From: Azadirachta indica
Lineage: Eukaryota; Streptophyta; Magnoliopsida; Sapindales; Meliaceae
Assembly: GCA_022749755.1 (NCBI GenBank)
Contig: CM040444.1
Span: 11,636,274 to 11,700,273 of the forward strand
Reading direction: 5' to 3'
DNA: 64,000 nt
A program made the position numbers and the translations under genes. The notes under the pieces are model-generated. The model was not told where the DNA came from. It was given only the letters and a program-made list of their open reading frames with translations, and did no database searches. Positions 38,601 to 50,357 of the stretch are shown one piece after another; positions within the stretch are counted from its first letter, which is position 1, and each line of letters begins with the position of its first letter.

Positions 38601-38895
38601 CAAATGTTGGTTGAGATCATGCGGCCAATATTTGAGCTATTTCCCTACCTACTCGATGATGCAGGTTGTTACAGCATCAGGACTGAGTTTGAGTTTTTCA
38701 AGGAGTCGTTTTCAGTAGTACGCCCTATTGATAGAGTCCCGAAGCAGCAGATGTCTAGTGACTGTGGAGTGTTCGCCTATATGTATATATATACTATTTA
38801 AAATTAGATAGATCCCTTGACGTAATGCCGATAGATAGAGCCTTTTTTAGAAGGAGGATGGTTGTAGAGTTATGGAAGGGAATTTTGTTGTAGGT
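35620..38895 (+). pseudogene. DUF1985 plus Ulp1 (C48) cysteine protease gene of a MULE
   Basis: The segment 35738-36151 matches DUF1985 (FGQTCLGHLLDIKNVQ, CFSHIEFGLTMRLTLG), which precedes Ulp1 domains in plant transposon-borne genes. Later, 37062-37328 gives a charged helix (QQVRDLRADFQAYIKK), then a stop. The protease core is at 38484-38801. It keeps the catalytic residues expected of Ulp1/SENP enzymes: His in SSHYVACAIHL (residue 14 of that segment), Asp in IVYDFCPS (31), Gln in KQQMSSDCGVF (88 or 89) and Cys (94). A tail PIDRAFFRRRMVVELW follows. Ulp1 proteases process or remove SUMO. Stops and frame changes separate the blocks unless several introns are assumed, so it is scored as broken. 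Confidence 0.7.
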
Positions 38896-39139
38896 GATTA
38901 TTACATTTGTATATGTTTGTATAGAGTGTATATAACAATTTTAATTAAATGTATTGTATCTCATTATTGATCCACTTTTTATTACATATGTTGTTTATTT
39001 CCCAGCAATTCATGATAACTGATAAATGAAGGAAAAATATTGAAATTTCAAGTTTTACTATGTCCAAAATTATGTTATCTATGTATATGATGATGTTCGA
39101 AGGTTATTAAGATTATCTTCAAGAACAAGAGATTTTAAA

Positions 39140-39281
39140 AAAATCGAAAATTTAGTTTCGATCACATAAAAAAAAAAACACGTGCTCGAAACTTTGTTTC
39201 GATCACGGTATTTAAACATGATCGAAAGTACAGTTTCGAGCACGTAATATTTTTGTACTTGATCGAAAGTTTATTTTCGAT
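39140..39281. repeat. cluster of CGATCAC-type repeats, right of Ulp1 gene
   Basis: It contains TTTCGATCAC at about 39156 and again near 39199, plus a 26-nt palindromic unit at 39218-39243 with core CGAAAGTACAGTTTCG. The motif is the same as at 34987-35504. Confidence 0.6.
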
Positions 39282-39559
39282 TTTTTTAGAATCTCCCGTT
39301 CGCTAAGACAAGAAAAAAAAACAAGCAAAAGTAAGTATTGAACAGCAAATTTCAATTTTAATTAAGGAAAATTATCTATTAAATAAATGTAGCTATCGCA
39401 AATAATGCATAAGTCCAAATTGAAAGCAATAAATGTTTATACAACTTCTTAGAGAACTTTGATATATTGCAGCATAACAATCCAGCAATGTAACAAATGT
39501 TGAAAAAACTGATATACAAGTAACAACACAAATTTCACTCGTTTGGGTGAAGTGGAATC

Positions 39560-41097
39560 GGTTTTTTGTAGGTCATGCGTTGTACCTGAGTTGATGACAG
39601 CGTGAACACATATGCGGGATCACATCCTCTCCAATGGAAGGAATTCTTTGTTTTCTTGGTTGACCGACAGTAGGACGTTACCTTGACAGCTTCAAAGTGA
39701 TTTCCCGCTCATCAGGTGGAATGACCCAATCTACATCATTTCCAACTGGTAGACTAGACTATACATATGAATTCAATCATGCGTTAGTATTGTAAAAGTA
39801 TGCACATAATGAATTATGTGACAAACAGATGTGGCGACATGCTGCAAGAGCGTAAACACACGAGAGTTCTAATAGATCAAAACGTCTGCAACTGCAAGTC
39901 TTATGCTACAAATATATGACCTTAACTATGCCTCAGTGTTTAACCTCAACTCGTGCCGTGACATTGGTTCCACGGTCATGGGTCGAGACAACTCTTGTTG
40001 TTCATCAACAACAGCATGGGCTGCTGGAGTAAGGAAAGCATATCTGGCAGCAGCCTGCTCCTTACACTCGTAAAACTACTGTTGTATATTAGATCTTATG
40101 TGATCAGCCAATGAAGTGAATGTGCGTGTCTCAACAATGAATTCATACTTTCTGCGATGTTGGTAGTTAGCAAGTCATAACGCCGAGAAGGAACGTTTAC
40201 TCTTGCTTATCTATGCAGTCCAACCTTATTGTCTAGACAATCTGCTGCTGGTGGATGCATCACCCTAAGATTTTGTATATACCCATTACACTTTGTTACC
40301 TGATATGCCTTAACCACATGAAAGTAAATGGCTATTAATGTCTCAGTATTTTGGGCACGCATCTTATACTTCACCTTCACATTCCCAGAAATATGGTAAG
40401 AACAAAATTCATGAGATATATCGGGGAACACGATAGTAATCCCTTTCTCAATACTACTGTGTCGATCGGATATGAAAACCAAATTCTGAATTAAACCGAT
40501 TGCTTCTTGAAGTTTTAGGAAAAAGCATTCTTACGAGGTGTCATTCTTAAAATCAACAACACCAAACGCCAGAGGATAAATTTTGTTATTTCCATCTAGT
40601 AAGGCAGTCATAAATAATGACCTATAATCATCAGTTGAATTGTGTGCGAAATCTCCAAATACATTGTCCCAATGACATAAAAAAATACAAGAAGTGATCA
40701 TCAAAATCTTTTTCAATTGACATCACTGTACCTGGATTATTTTCCTTTAACACGTGACAGTACCGCGTAAGTTACAAGTTTCAAGGCACGTTTTTTTACT
40801 ATGCTATGACTTCATGTACGATAGTCGTACCCCATAATCAGCCTAAACGTCGTCACGAATATTTTGAGGAGTGTAACTTCGACTATAGTTTTTAAATTTA
40901 TCTTTAATTAATTCTTCAATTAGACGCGAACTTACTTGACGATGGCTATCTTGAAGCTCTTCATTCTGACAACCATAGACTGAGTTCATTTTTGTCACTC
41001 GAAAAAATGTATTGCAGTTGGTCTTGATCGCACGAATTCTCCATTGACATCCTTCAAAAAGGCGATTTTGAGCTGGGAAAAAGACAAGAAAAGGCAA
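39560..41097 (-). pseudogene. MuDR-type transposase remnant, element A
   Basis: Pieces in order on the minus strand: 40843-41097 with QWRIRAIKTN and RSYTPQNIRDDV (MuDR DNA-binding region); 40531-40716 with LDGNNKIYPLAFGVVD; 40207-40482 with ISDRHSSIEKGITIVFPDIS and CSYHI (second catalytic Asp region of the MULE domain); and 39560-39690 with a degenerate CSRC zinc knuckle. The first catalytic Asp block reads GDFAHNSTDDYRS and is damaged. Several stops. The N-terminus beyond 41097 is absent. Confidence 0.75.
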
Positions 41098-41109
41098 AAT
41101 CTACCTTTA

Positions 41110-43110
41110 GCAGAACCTTGACAAGCTTTAATAGTGCTTTAGGTGGGGACTTGGGACAGTTGGGCTAGGAGTCCCCGGGGTCTCGTCTCCTTGGACAGGA
41201 ATTTGGGTTGGAGAACAAAGGGGATGGTGGTTAGGTAAGGCGGATGGGCTTCTTTCTCCGATATGTCCTCGTTTCACCATAAAATTTTCCATTTTATCTA
41301 ATTAATTACAATTAAATCTATTTTATTTTATTTCACAAATAAATAGAAAAGTTTTATATTTTTATTTTAATTAATCAAGTCTTTTGAAAAAGTTTGTACT
41401 TTTTTAATTAAATCAATTAAATCTTTCAAAAAGTGTTTCCAGTTTTTCAATTTAATAAAATTTGAAATTATTTAACTTGTCTTCTTAACAAAATAAAAGA
41501 ATCGACAGATGTAAAGAAATTAATTTATAATTAATGAATAAATATATTTTAACATAATATTACAAGATTTAGAAAATAAGAATAATCAATGGTTTTATTT
41601 TCCTTTTCATATTTTATTTTTTATTTACCAAAAAAATTTTCTATAAAATTATTAAGAAAGCGAGAAACATCAAACTCTAAGATTACTTTAATATATTTTC
41701 TTTAATTATTTTAATTCTATTCAAATTGGATCATGATTTACTATGATGTTTATTTATTTTTAATTTATATATGTTAATAAAAAATAAAAGTAAACTAAAT
41801 TTGATATTTATTCTAATAAAATTGTTATAAACTATTATATTTATATTTATTGTCTCAATCAAATTGCCGACTTTTATCAATTACTTTATTTTCATCAATT
41901 ATGAAAAAAAAAAAAACTATTTTCATTATATTGTTTTGAATGTGCAATGATGTTCACTTATAAAAACTAATTTAGTACTATATTATAAGATTTGATGAGA
42001 AATTTTAAATAAATTGATGATATATTTTTTATTAATAAATTAAAAACAAGTTTAATATTTTTAAAGACTTATATTAACTTTAATACTGTTAAACTATTAT
42101 AAAATTACATCACATATATTTTTAAAATTTTAAATAAAATGTTCTCACCTCTTAATTCCCACGTCCATTATGGTTGATAATAGTTTTCACAAATTCCAAT
42201 TACTTGAATGATTGTTAATAATACTCATATGTAATTTAATTTAGTGAATTATTATTAAATGATAAAAATTATATCTAAAAATTAAATACATTTTTTAATT
42301 TTTTGAAAAAATAGTTATATTTGTAGTCAAATTTATTTTATTAATATTTAAGATTATAATATTAAAATGTATTTATGATTTTAAAATTAAAATTATTGTT
42401 AGACTAATAATAATAATAGTTAGAACTATTTAATTTGAATTGTCTTATGTTATAAAATTATTATATCTATATAATATTTTAAAAATATAAATTAAATATA
42501 TATTTTTGATTAAATATTTTAAGTAACAAATATTAAAGAAATTCAATCTACCATGAAACACAAAAGAAAAGTAAAAACGTTTTGAAATTGCAATCATGAT
42601 CATTTTCTTGGTGACTTTTGAGACACTATAAATTAGTGATATATTGTTTATTTCTGTAATTTGAATGAAGGTATTGTGTGGCTCAATGATGAGTAATGGT
42701 ATGGTTTCTTTGGAGTCATAGCTTTAAATTTTTGAAATTGTAAGATTTTCTTTAATTTCTTTTAAGGGAAATTGGGTCGATTGAATGAGGCCAATTTGGT
42801 CTGTTGATCTCGCCCATCCTCACTTCAAATTGGGGATTGGGATCTACAGATCAATCAAGGATGGGTTGGAGATTTGGTTCCTCGGCCAATTCTCGACTTC
42901 TTGTCATTCTTACTAATAAATAACGATATGTTTAAAGTCATCTACAATAGTATAATTATAAGATTTTCATTAATTTTTTTAAGTGTAATTGGGTCAGGGT
43001 CAAATGGGGTCATATTGGGCCAGGGATCTTGTCCGTCCCTGCTTTAAACTAGGGATAGGGATTTACACCCAACCGAAGACAAGGCTAAGGATTCGGGTCC
43101 TTGACTAGAA
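41110..43110. mobile_element. GATGG-type elements (family R, copy 3), rearranged
   Basis: G/C-rich ends occur at about 41120-41290, 42770-42930 and 42960-43110. The last two are tandem variants of AATTGGGTC...AGG(A/G)ATC. The AT-rich block 41780-42110 resembles the interiors of copies 1 and 2. The site CTTACTAATAAATAAC at about 42909, inverted, matches the flank TATTAGTAAAGATGAC of copy 2. Non-coding. Confidence 0.5.
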
Positions 43111-45016
43111 TGAGCAAAAATACCAAAGCCTGACCTCGCTCGAGAAAAGGCCAGATTATATATATATATATATATAGCTTTTCTTTTGTTAAATTATGTA
43201 TAGAAAAATTGTAAATTAGTTCTCAATTATATGCTTTACTAAGAATAATAAAATTAACTTTATACTCAACCTAAGAATTTCAACACATCGCAGTATCTGA
43301 AAGATATATATCACAATCACTTTTGAAAGGGGAATTCTTTTTTGCTTTTTGATGTTTTATAAATTTAATTGACTACTTTGAAAGTGATAGAGTCATTAAT
43401 AAATTATATTGTTGTATATCACCTAATCAATGTGCAGGAAGAAATTTATGTAATAAAACGTGTTAAACTAAGAAGAATATCGTTTAGAAATAAAAGTATT
43501 TTACAATACATATTAATACTTGTAAACTATTATATGGACAAAATGGCCAATATCCCCTTCAGGTTTGGTTTAATTGTTCGATATCTCTCTATTGTTTTAA
43601 AATTGTTCCGTTACGTCTTGCCATTAATTACATTAACATTAAAATTTATTTTTAGGATAAAATTATATTTTAATACAATAAAATAAGAATTAAATAAAAA
43701 ATTAAGTAAAATAAAATAAAAATTGAATAAAAACTTAAGTACACAATTAATTTTTTTACTTTTCTTGGTCTTCTCCTTTCGGCTTTTCCATTCTCTGTCT
43801 TCTCTTCCATTACCACTCTTTCAAGATCCCAGAATCTCCATTTCTGTTGCTATTTTTTTCCCTTTCACATTGTTAATCTATCCAGCAAATAAATTGATGA
43901 GAACTTCCTTCAACGGTGCCGTCCGAAAAACACATTCACTACCAGAGTTCGACCTTCTATGATTCATATGATTCTCAATTATTTATTTCATTTATCAATC
44001 ACTAAATTTATTTTTGTAAACGTAAAGGAAAAATAATTTTTCCGTTAATTAAATTCATGATAAGATGCAATCGGGCATTTCTAAAACAATAGAGAGATTT
44101 TAAATAAGTAGATCAAACTCTAGGGGATGTGGGCCATTTTTATATATATGAGTAGTATTCGACTATAAAAGAAAAAAAAGAAAAATGAAAATGGTAAAAG
44201 TAGATAAAGGAGGGGAGGATAAATATATTTATATATACTTGTAAGTACTGTAATTACTATTCAGTAGTGATAAATGAAAGGGGAAGAAAAGTAAAGGAGG
44301 ATAATTAGGGAGGAAGAATAAAATATGTTGGGCAATAATTATGTTAAGACTCTTCTCACATTGCTACTGCGTCAGATTAATATTATCCTTATATATGAAT
44401 TGGACACTCTCTTGTTTTAAGTTAGGTTTTGGATTAAATTCTACTCAAATTCATATTATCAAACTCATGCTACCAAGTCTTATCCACCTTTGAGGGAGAG
44501 AGTACTAATTATTTACTTGTAAAGAAAAAGGTGAAAAGTAGAGATCCTTTTGAGAGGGTCAGTAATAATTAATTAGTCGCAGAGAAAAAGGCAAAAAGAA
44601 GTAGAGGAGGGAAAACAAGGGGAGCACAAAGTGGTTTTAAAAAAAGAAAACTACAAATAAAAAAAGTATAATTCTTTGTCTTGAGATCATATCTTTATAT
44701 TCTTCTTTTGTATACAATAGATCTAACACTAACTGGTACTGTCGAAATAAAAATTTCATAAGCAATCTTTTATTATACAAATCATAGACATTCCCATTTC
44801 ATTAATTTAGTAAAATACTTCTACTTTACTGAAAAGTAAAAGAAGAATATTCATGTTTGACAATCATAAGAATGAGATTCATAATTTATTTTCAAAATAC
44901 CTAATTTATCTCATGAAATCACACACCATGAAGCAAATTACACACTTCATAAATACATATACATTAAGCCCTTGACTACATTGGCTCTTATTTATTCTAA
45001 TAAAATTTACCTTCAG
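43111..45016. other. unassigned intergenic DNA, 3' flank of the ankyrin gene
   Basis: A short (TA)n run lies at about 43157-43178. Open stretches at 43369-43686 and 43723-43962 have no recognised motif. No RNA gene was recognised. Confidence 0.4.
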
Positions 45017-47832
45017 TCATTCTAAATATTTTGGTATTCTCTTCTTGGTGCGAATCCGCTCAAAGTTCCTGGATAATGTTTTGAAAGAATTTTGAATAAG
45101 TAAAGAGAAAAAAGAAAACTGAATAAATGAAAATAGCAGGACTGGAATGAAAGCAGAAGCGTAGAGGAAAGTGGTAGTCCATCGCCTCTTCAAACGAATG
45201 AGGAGCAGCAGTGCTGCCGTGAATGTTATCATGGAAAATAATACAGACAGGAAGAGTAACAAGAAGCCACCAATCAATTTCCTCGGAAGTGATTTCAGGA
45301 AAGCCTCCTGGGTATATGGTGACGTCAGGATAGATAGAAACATCACAACAGAGGACAAAGAGGTGATTAAGGAGACAACATCCATGACAGTGAAAATCCA
45401 GAAGAGTGGAGAGTGAAGGAAAATCGGAAGACCCTGTTTATTGTTGCCGCCAGGCACGGTGTAAGCAGCGGCAAATACCACGGTGGCTACCAGAATCGAG
45501 ACGGTGGAACATGACTGAGCGGTGTCCTTCATCCATTCTCGAGCTTCCTTGTGTTGATTTGAATGCTCTTCATTGAAGAGGTCTGGCGCAGTTATCCTCC
45601 GGTTGTTGTTACGGTGCATCATATAATGGGACGGTATTATTTCTTTTACCTTCTGCACAAAATTTTCAGTCTAACATTTTCTCATGGTCTGAAATTAAAT
45701 CAATGAAAAAAGAAACTGGAAATTAACGCTGACCTCGAACCACTCTAACTCTTCTTGAAATTCGACAGCAGGACCGAAGCGGGTTCCTCCTCGATAGTAC
45801 CGCATGTCAGCAACATGGTGCAATAAAGTGTCGCCAAAGTTGTCAATCCTTGCGGCCAGTTTCTGTACTGTCTCTTCTTCCAAACGCATTATGCATTCAA
45901 AGATCATCTCTCGACGATACATCACCGCGGCATGCAACATATTTTGCCCATAATCACTAACATAATCGATTGCCTGAGGATATTTGTCTAGTATCACCTC
46001 AATAATCTCTATTATTCCATTGCTTGCTGCCATAAGTATTGGTGCCTCAGTTGAACTTCTTTTCTTTTTCTTGCTGACCTCAGTTGTTCCGTTTGATTTC
46101 TCTGTTGAGGCAGCAGCGGCTGCTTTCTGATCATCTTTGCTGTCCTCGGGTTTTCGTTCTCCTTTGCCTAGTCCTAAGGAAATTGTGGCGTCTGTATCAG
46201 CTTGGTAAATTTCCTTCCAGGAAGTGTCTTGGTCCGCCAGCAACTGGGTCAGTCCAACAGCTAATTCATGCTTTCGTTTTTCCTCCCTGATTTTCTTGGG
46301 ACAACCTGGGCAACATTAACAGCACAAAAAATTGAAAAGATTAAACTAAATGGAATTAATTATAATATGAATGACTAACTTGCATTTCCTAAAACGAAAA
46401 TTCATAGGTTAATTAGAATATCAAATTTCAGAGAATAATGAAATTTTGGTCTAACCTTGAATCAAAGCCCTCCACATCTTCCACATAGCTGCAACATTTT
46501 TTGTGTAAATTCGTCAGCTCGGGCACACTTAATTAATTTTAGAATTATACGTACATTCTGAAGAATCACACGAAATTTTGTATAAAATGCAGTTTGTTGG
46601 TCATATATGAACAGAACAAAACAGTTTCACATGCATGCGCATCAAATTACCTGTCTGGTTCTTTGGTTTGCAGATGTTCTTGCCAGTCTCCAGATCTTGT
46701 CGATGACTTGATAGAAGCTTATCTTCTTCTTCATACCCCTCTTCAAGCTCCACACATGGAATCCCTGCAAAAGAAATGCAATCAAATCCATCATATGCAT
46801 TTCAAGCGTGTATATATATCTATATATGTATGTATGTATGTATGTATGATAAAAAAAATTTGTGATTATGAAAACTATAATAATATGTCGCTTACAATAA
46901 TACAAGAATTTCTTGCATATGCTCATGGGTTCCCAACTCTTGAAAGCTTTCGGCATTAAAGCTAGTAAATTAAAAGCTGTCATGCCATTTTTTTCCTCTC
47001 TCTTTGCAAGTTTTTCTTCCCCATTATCATAAGCTTCCCTTGCGCCTAGAAACTTTGCTTCGTTTCTCAGTAACCAAATAGCAGTATCTGAATAAAACCA
47101 ACACAGAGTTAATGACAACTATACCAGCCATGTATACATACACATGATCACTATATAAGGAAACGGAAGAGAGATAAGAGATCAATATTTACCAAAGTGC
47201 TGGCCGATGACAGCAATGTGAAGAATAGAGACTTCATCATTTCTTCGGAAGTGCTGGTTTATGAGTTTTGCATCTTTCAGCTCAGCAGTTTTAAACAAGT
47301 ACTGCACCATTTTGGTCTTCCCAAGTGCAGCAGCCCTATACAGCGGGGTTTCCCCCAATTTATTACGCATCAAAAGTTTCTTCGGATCTTCCACCAATTT
47401 CTTCGGGTCTTCGGGTTCCTTTTCTTCTTCATTATCAGGCCAAGACCTTCGATCCAAGATAACAGCAACCATGTGTTGGGCAGCCTCAACACAATTGGTG
47501 ATGGCCACTTCGTGAAGAGGAGTGTTTCCGTGATGATCAGGGGTCGTCAAGGCCGCGAATTTTTCGGATAGATTTGGTAACTTGTCAAGCAAAGCTTTGA
47601 CTAGTTTGGGGTCTTCACTGCCTCCTGCAAAGTGAAATGCGTTGTCTCCATTTACCGTCAGAGGAGAAAACAAGTCCGGCGGCCCACAGTTATCATAGAA
47701 TTGCTTGAAGCTTTTCCAGTCTTTCCTTAACGCATTCTGATAAGCAACTCTCAGTTTTTCAACGTTATAATGATAATCTGTCTGAATGTTTAACTCTCTC
47801 CCCATATTTCTGTATGTATTGTATATAGACAC
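45017..47832 (-). CDS. ankyrin-repeat PGG-domain membrane protein, six exons
   Basis: Exons (minus): 47193-47832, 46896-47087, 46651-46764, 46456-46488, 45734-46305, 45017-45652. All junctions have GT/AG ends. The first four junctions are phase 1 and the last is phase 0, giving 2187 nt, or 728 residues. N-terminal ankyrin repeats include DNAFHFAGGSED, GNTPLHEVAITN, GETPLYRAAALG and VSILHIAVIG. A charged Lys/Ala linker follows, then a second set (APILMAASNGIIEIIE, QNMLHAAVMYRREM, DTLLHHVADMR). Exon 6 carries the PGG domain (WMKDTAQSCSTVS, AAAYTVPGG at about 580-586) and four hydrophobic helices. This is the family of ITN1/ACD6-like proteins, plasma-membrane or ER proteins in salt, ABA and immune signalling. 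Exon 4 is only 33 nt. No defect was seen. Confidence 0.9.
46810..46848. repeat. TATG microsatellite in intron 2 of the ankyrin gene
   Basis: About five consecutive TATG units follow a TATATATC run inside the intron between exons 2 and 3. Likely polymorphic. Confidence 0.7.
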
Positions 47833-47883
47833 AGAGACTCAAGGGTTTGTTTGATATATTTCCCATGATATTGCATAGTTCTT

Positions 47884-47894
47884 CTATATATAAC
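47884..47894 (-). promoter_or_regulatory. TATA-like box of the ankyrin-PGG gene
   Basis: TTATATATAG on the minus strand lies about 55 nt before the ATG at 47832. It would imply a short leader. A candidate from position and sequence only. Confidence 0.45.
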
Positions 47895-48830
47895 ATTTAC
47901 AAAGTGGGTATCAGTACTTTGCTTCATATAATAATAAAGCTCTCAATCATTATATGAATAAAATAAAGTTAAAAGGAATTACCATCAATATTCTATTAAT
48001 TGTCTCTGAGCGTACGGAGAATCACCGTGAAGAATAAAGTCAATTATCCTTGAATAAAGGCAATTGTTCTTTGTCTTAGCAAAATAAAAGAGAAAACATC
48101 AGCAGCTACCAGGATTAACATAAAATTATGCTAAAATTAGTAAAATTAATATGGGATTGTTAATCTTTTCTTCAGAATTTAATTGTATATCTTAAAAAAT
48201 GAATGTATTTTTTAATAATCATTTTCCAAGATATGCAGCTAAATTTTTTTTTTTTCGAAAAAAAGCAAATACTAACTGTTAACAATTCGTCGCTTTAAAT
48301 CTCTTTCGGCTAGCTCTTCATCGTTATATGTTTTATTAATAAGTCTGTGAATTAATATATTTTTGTTAATTAAATTAAAACAAAGAGAATGAAACCTTGT
48401 TCACAGATTCTTATTACCCTCGATCGACTTACTTTATGCTTTGTAACAGTTGGATGCTTTGTTCTCCTTTGCCCTCTACTATTTATTCGTCTAGAAGGAC
48501 GAGGACAAGGACAAGGACATAGCGAATCTAAGTTTTGGAGGGCTGAATAATAATAAGTTTTTAAATATAGAAAAACAATAAATAAATTAATTTATAGTTA
48601 TATTGCTCTTACGTTGAGGTATAATTTGGAATACATCCATTTTAATGTTTTATAAAGCAATCTTATGTAATTGTGGTATTTTTTTTAAGCATTCATCATT
48701 TAAAAAAATATAATGTTTGATTAGGTTGTCATACTTCATATTTAGAACATAATATGGACAATTTTTTTATGTGAAAGTTGTTGGGTTTGAGGTTGAATAC
48801 AAAGTGGGTTTTTTCCAAGTATGTAGGCCT
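47895..48830. other. upstream region of the ankyrin gene, unassigned
   Basis: No gene was seen. A short GACAAG hexamer repeat lies near 48500-48520. Confidence 0.4.
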
Positions 48831-48844
48831 TATTTTCTATATAA

Positions 48845-49120
48845 AGTAAGGCAAAACCACACTTGACAAAAGAATTGAATATGTTTTACCTTAGTGAAAT
48901 TCTTTGTTGAGTAATACCAAACCATACTCGACCAATGAAATTGAGTATGGTTGTGCCTTGATTTCTTTGCAGAGTAAGGTTTTGCCTTGCTTGACAACGA
49001 AATCAAAGTATCGTTTTGTCTTTCCTAATTTCTTTGTTGAGTATGGTTGTGCCTTGCTCAACAACAAAATTGAGTCAAGATAAGCCTCACTTGATTTCTT
49101 TGTCAAGCATGGCGAAAAAA
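48845..49120. repeat. imperfect tandem repeat of about 66 bp with internal palindrome
   Basis: Units beginning (G/A)ATTTCTTTG occur at about 48897, 48960, 49027 and 49093. They share GAGTA(A/T)GGTT and TGCCTTGCT. A perfect 10-bp stem AACCATACTC / GAGTATGGTT with a 13-nt spacer lies near 48921-48953. Open frames across it are only the repeat. The GAGTAAGG string also occurs at 51628 and 54600-54650, next to the second MULE transposase. Confidence 0.6.
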
Positions 49121-50357
49121 GGCTAAAGGGGAAAAATGCAAGGGTTTTAAATTTGAGTTTTGTTTTGGAGCTGAATTATAAGATTTTAAAACTTAGAGAT
49201 TTCGTTGGACGAAATATAAGATTTTTAAATTTCAAAGGAAAAATGACATATAGACCCCATTTTATTGCACGAATAACATTTATACTCTTTTTTAAAAAAT
49301 AATTATCAAACACATTTCTTATATTACTTTTTTTTTTGTTAATATTAACTTTTTAAAGATATTAATGTTGCAATTATTCAAATACCCCTTTGATCCATGT
49401 TGACCAATGGATTGGCGAAAATATCCCTTTGACCCATTAAATATAAAATTATTGCATTATTTATTAATTAAATGTTTAATAATGTAATTCCAATTATTTG
49501 GACTCAAAGTAGGGAAAGATTTTATCTTCAATTTCAAATTCATTTTATTTTATTATATGTAAATATAGTAATGCTCAAATCAATAATTATCTAATTTTAA
49601 AAAAAAATAGAAAACAATAAATTATTAGATATAAACAAATTACATAAACAAAATATTAGTTAATATATTTTGAAAATGGGTTTTATTATATCCAAAATAA
49701 AATTAAGAATTCTATTATATTCAATTATTACAGTTATATATATTTTTCAATAAAATAAAATAAAATTAACAACAAATGTATTTAATCTAATATCAGAACA
49801 TACAAACAAAATTGTGCAGGTATAATAACGATTTGTCTCCTTGTTCGGTGATATATATATTTTTTTATCACCAAATACTTTTTCAACTAAAACCAGATAA
49901 TTAGAAGACAGTTTTGATTTCCAAATGAAAAAATAATATAACATAATAATAAGACTTGCAAAATTTTTTGCAAGTTTACATTTTCATGCATGCTTCTAAT
50001 ATATTCATTCACATGACTACTTAATTAGCAAATTAAAATTGGTGAAAATATCTCAAAATTGGTGAAAGTCGCATGATTATCATCAAATTTTTACTAAATC
50101 CAACATTCCCAGAATATTGAACCAAAAAGCTTTGAACTTTCCAACAAAGAAAAGCATCATAGATATATCAATTATTGATATTGGAATTTCTCTGATTTAT
50201 ACAAACCAATATTTATTATAGGAAAAAAGGAGCAAGAAAAATATCATTGAATAAATGAAAATGCATTTGATTTCTATGAACAAGCAGAACAACTTTATAC
50301 AAAATAAAAACTCATGCGAAGAAACCAACAGCCATGGGAGGTTGAGAGGCGTAGAGC

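Larger units (their letters stand above)
34370..41100. mobile_element. Mutator-like region of Kaonashi type (Ulp1-carrying MULE), decayed; element A
   Basis: A DUF1985/Ulp1 gene on the plus strand (35620-38895) faces a MuDR-type transposase remnant on the minus strand (39560-41097). Ulp1-carrying MULEs without clear terminal inverted repeats are a known plant group (Kaonashi). Clusters of a short CGATCAC-type repeat flank the Ulp1 gene. The right side stops abruptly near 41100, where GATGG repeats begin, so the transposase N-terminus is missing. The left limit is inferred from the change to AT-rich TAACC-containing sequence and is approximate. Confidence 0.65.

Noticed and set aside
43369..43962. 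Two plus-strand open frames downstream of the ankyrin gene
   Set aside because: AT-driven open frames rich in Ile, Leu and Tyr or Ser and Phe, without motifs or splice support.
47197..47571. Plus-strand open frames opposite ankyrin exon 1
   Set aside because: Antisense shadows; the minus strand gives ankyrin repeats and exact exon phases.
48891..49106. Minus-strand open frame of 71 codons
   Set aside because: It runs through the 66-bp tandem array and encodes only repeats of that unit.
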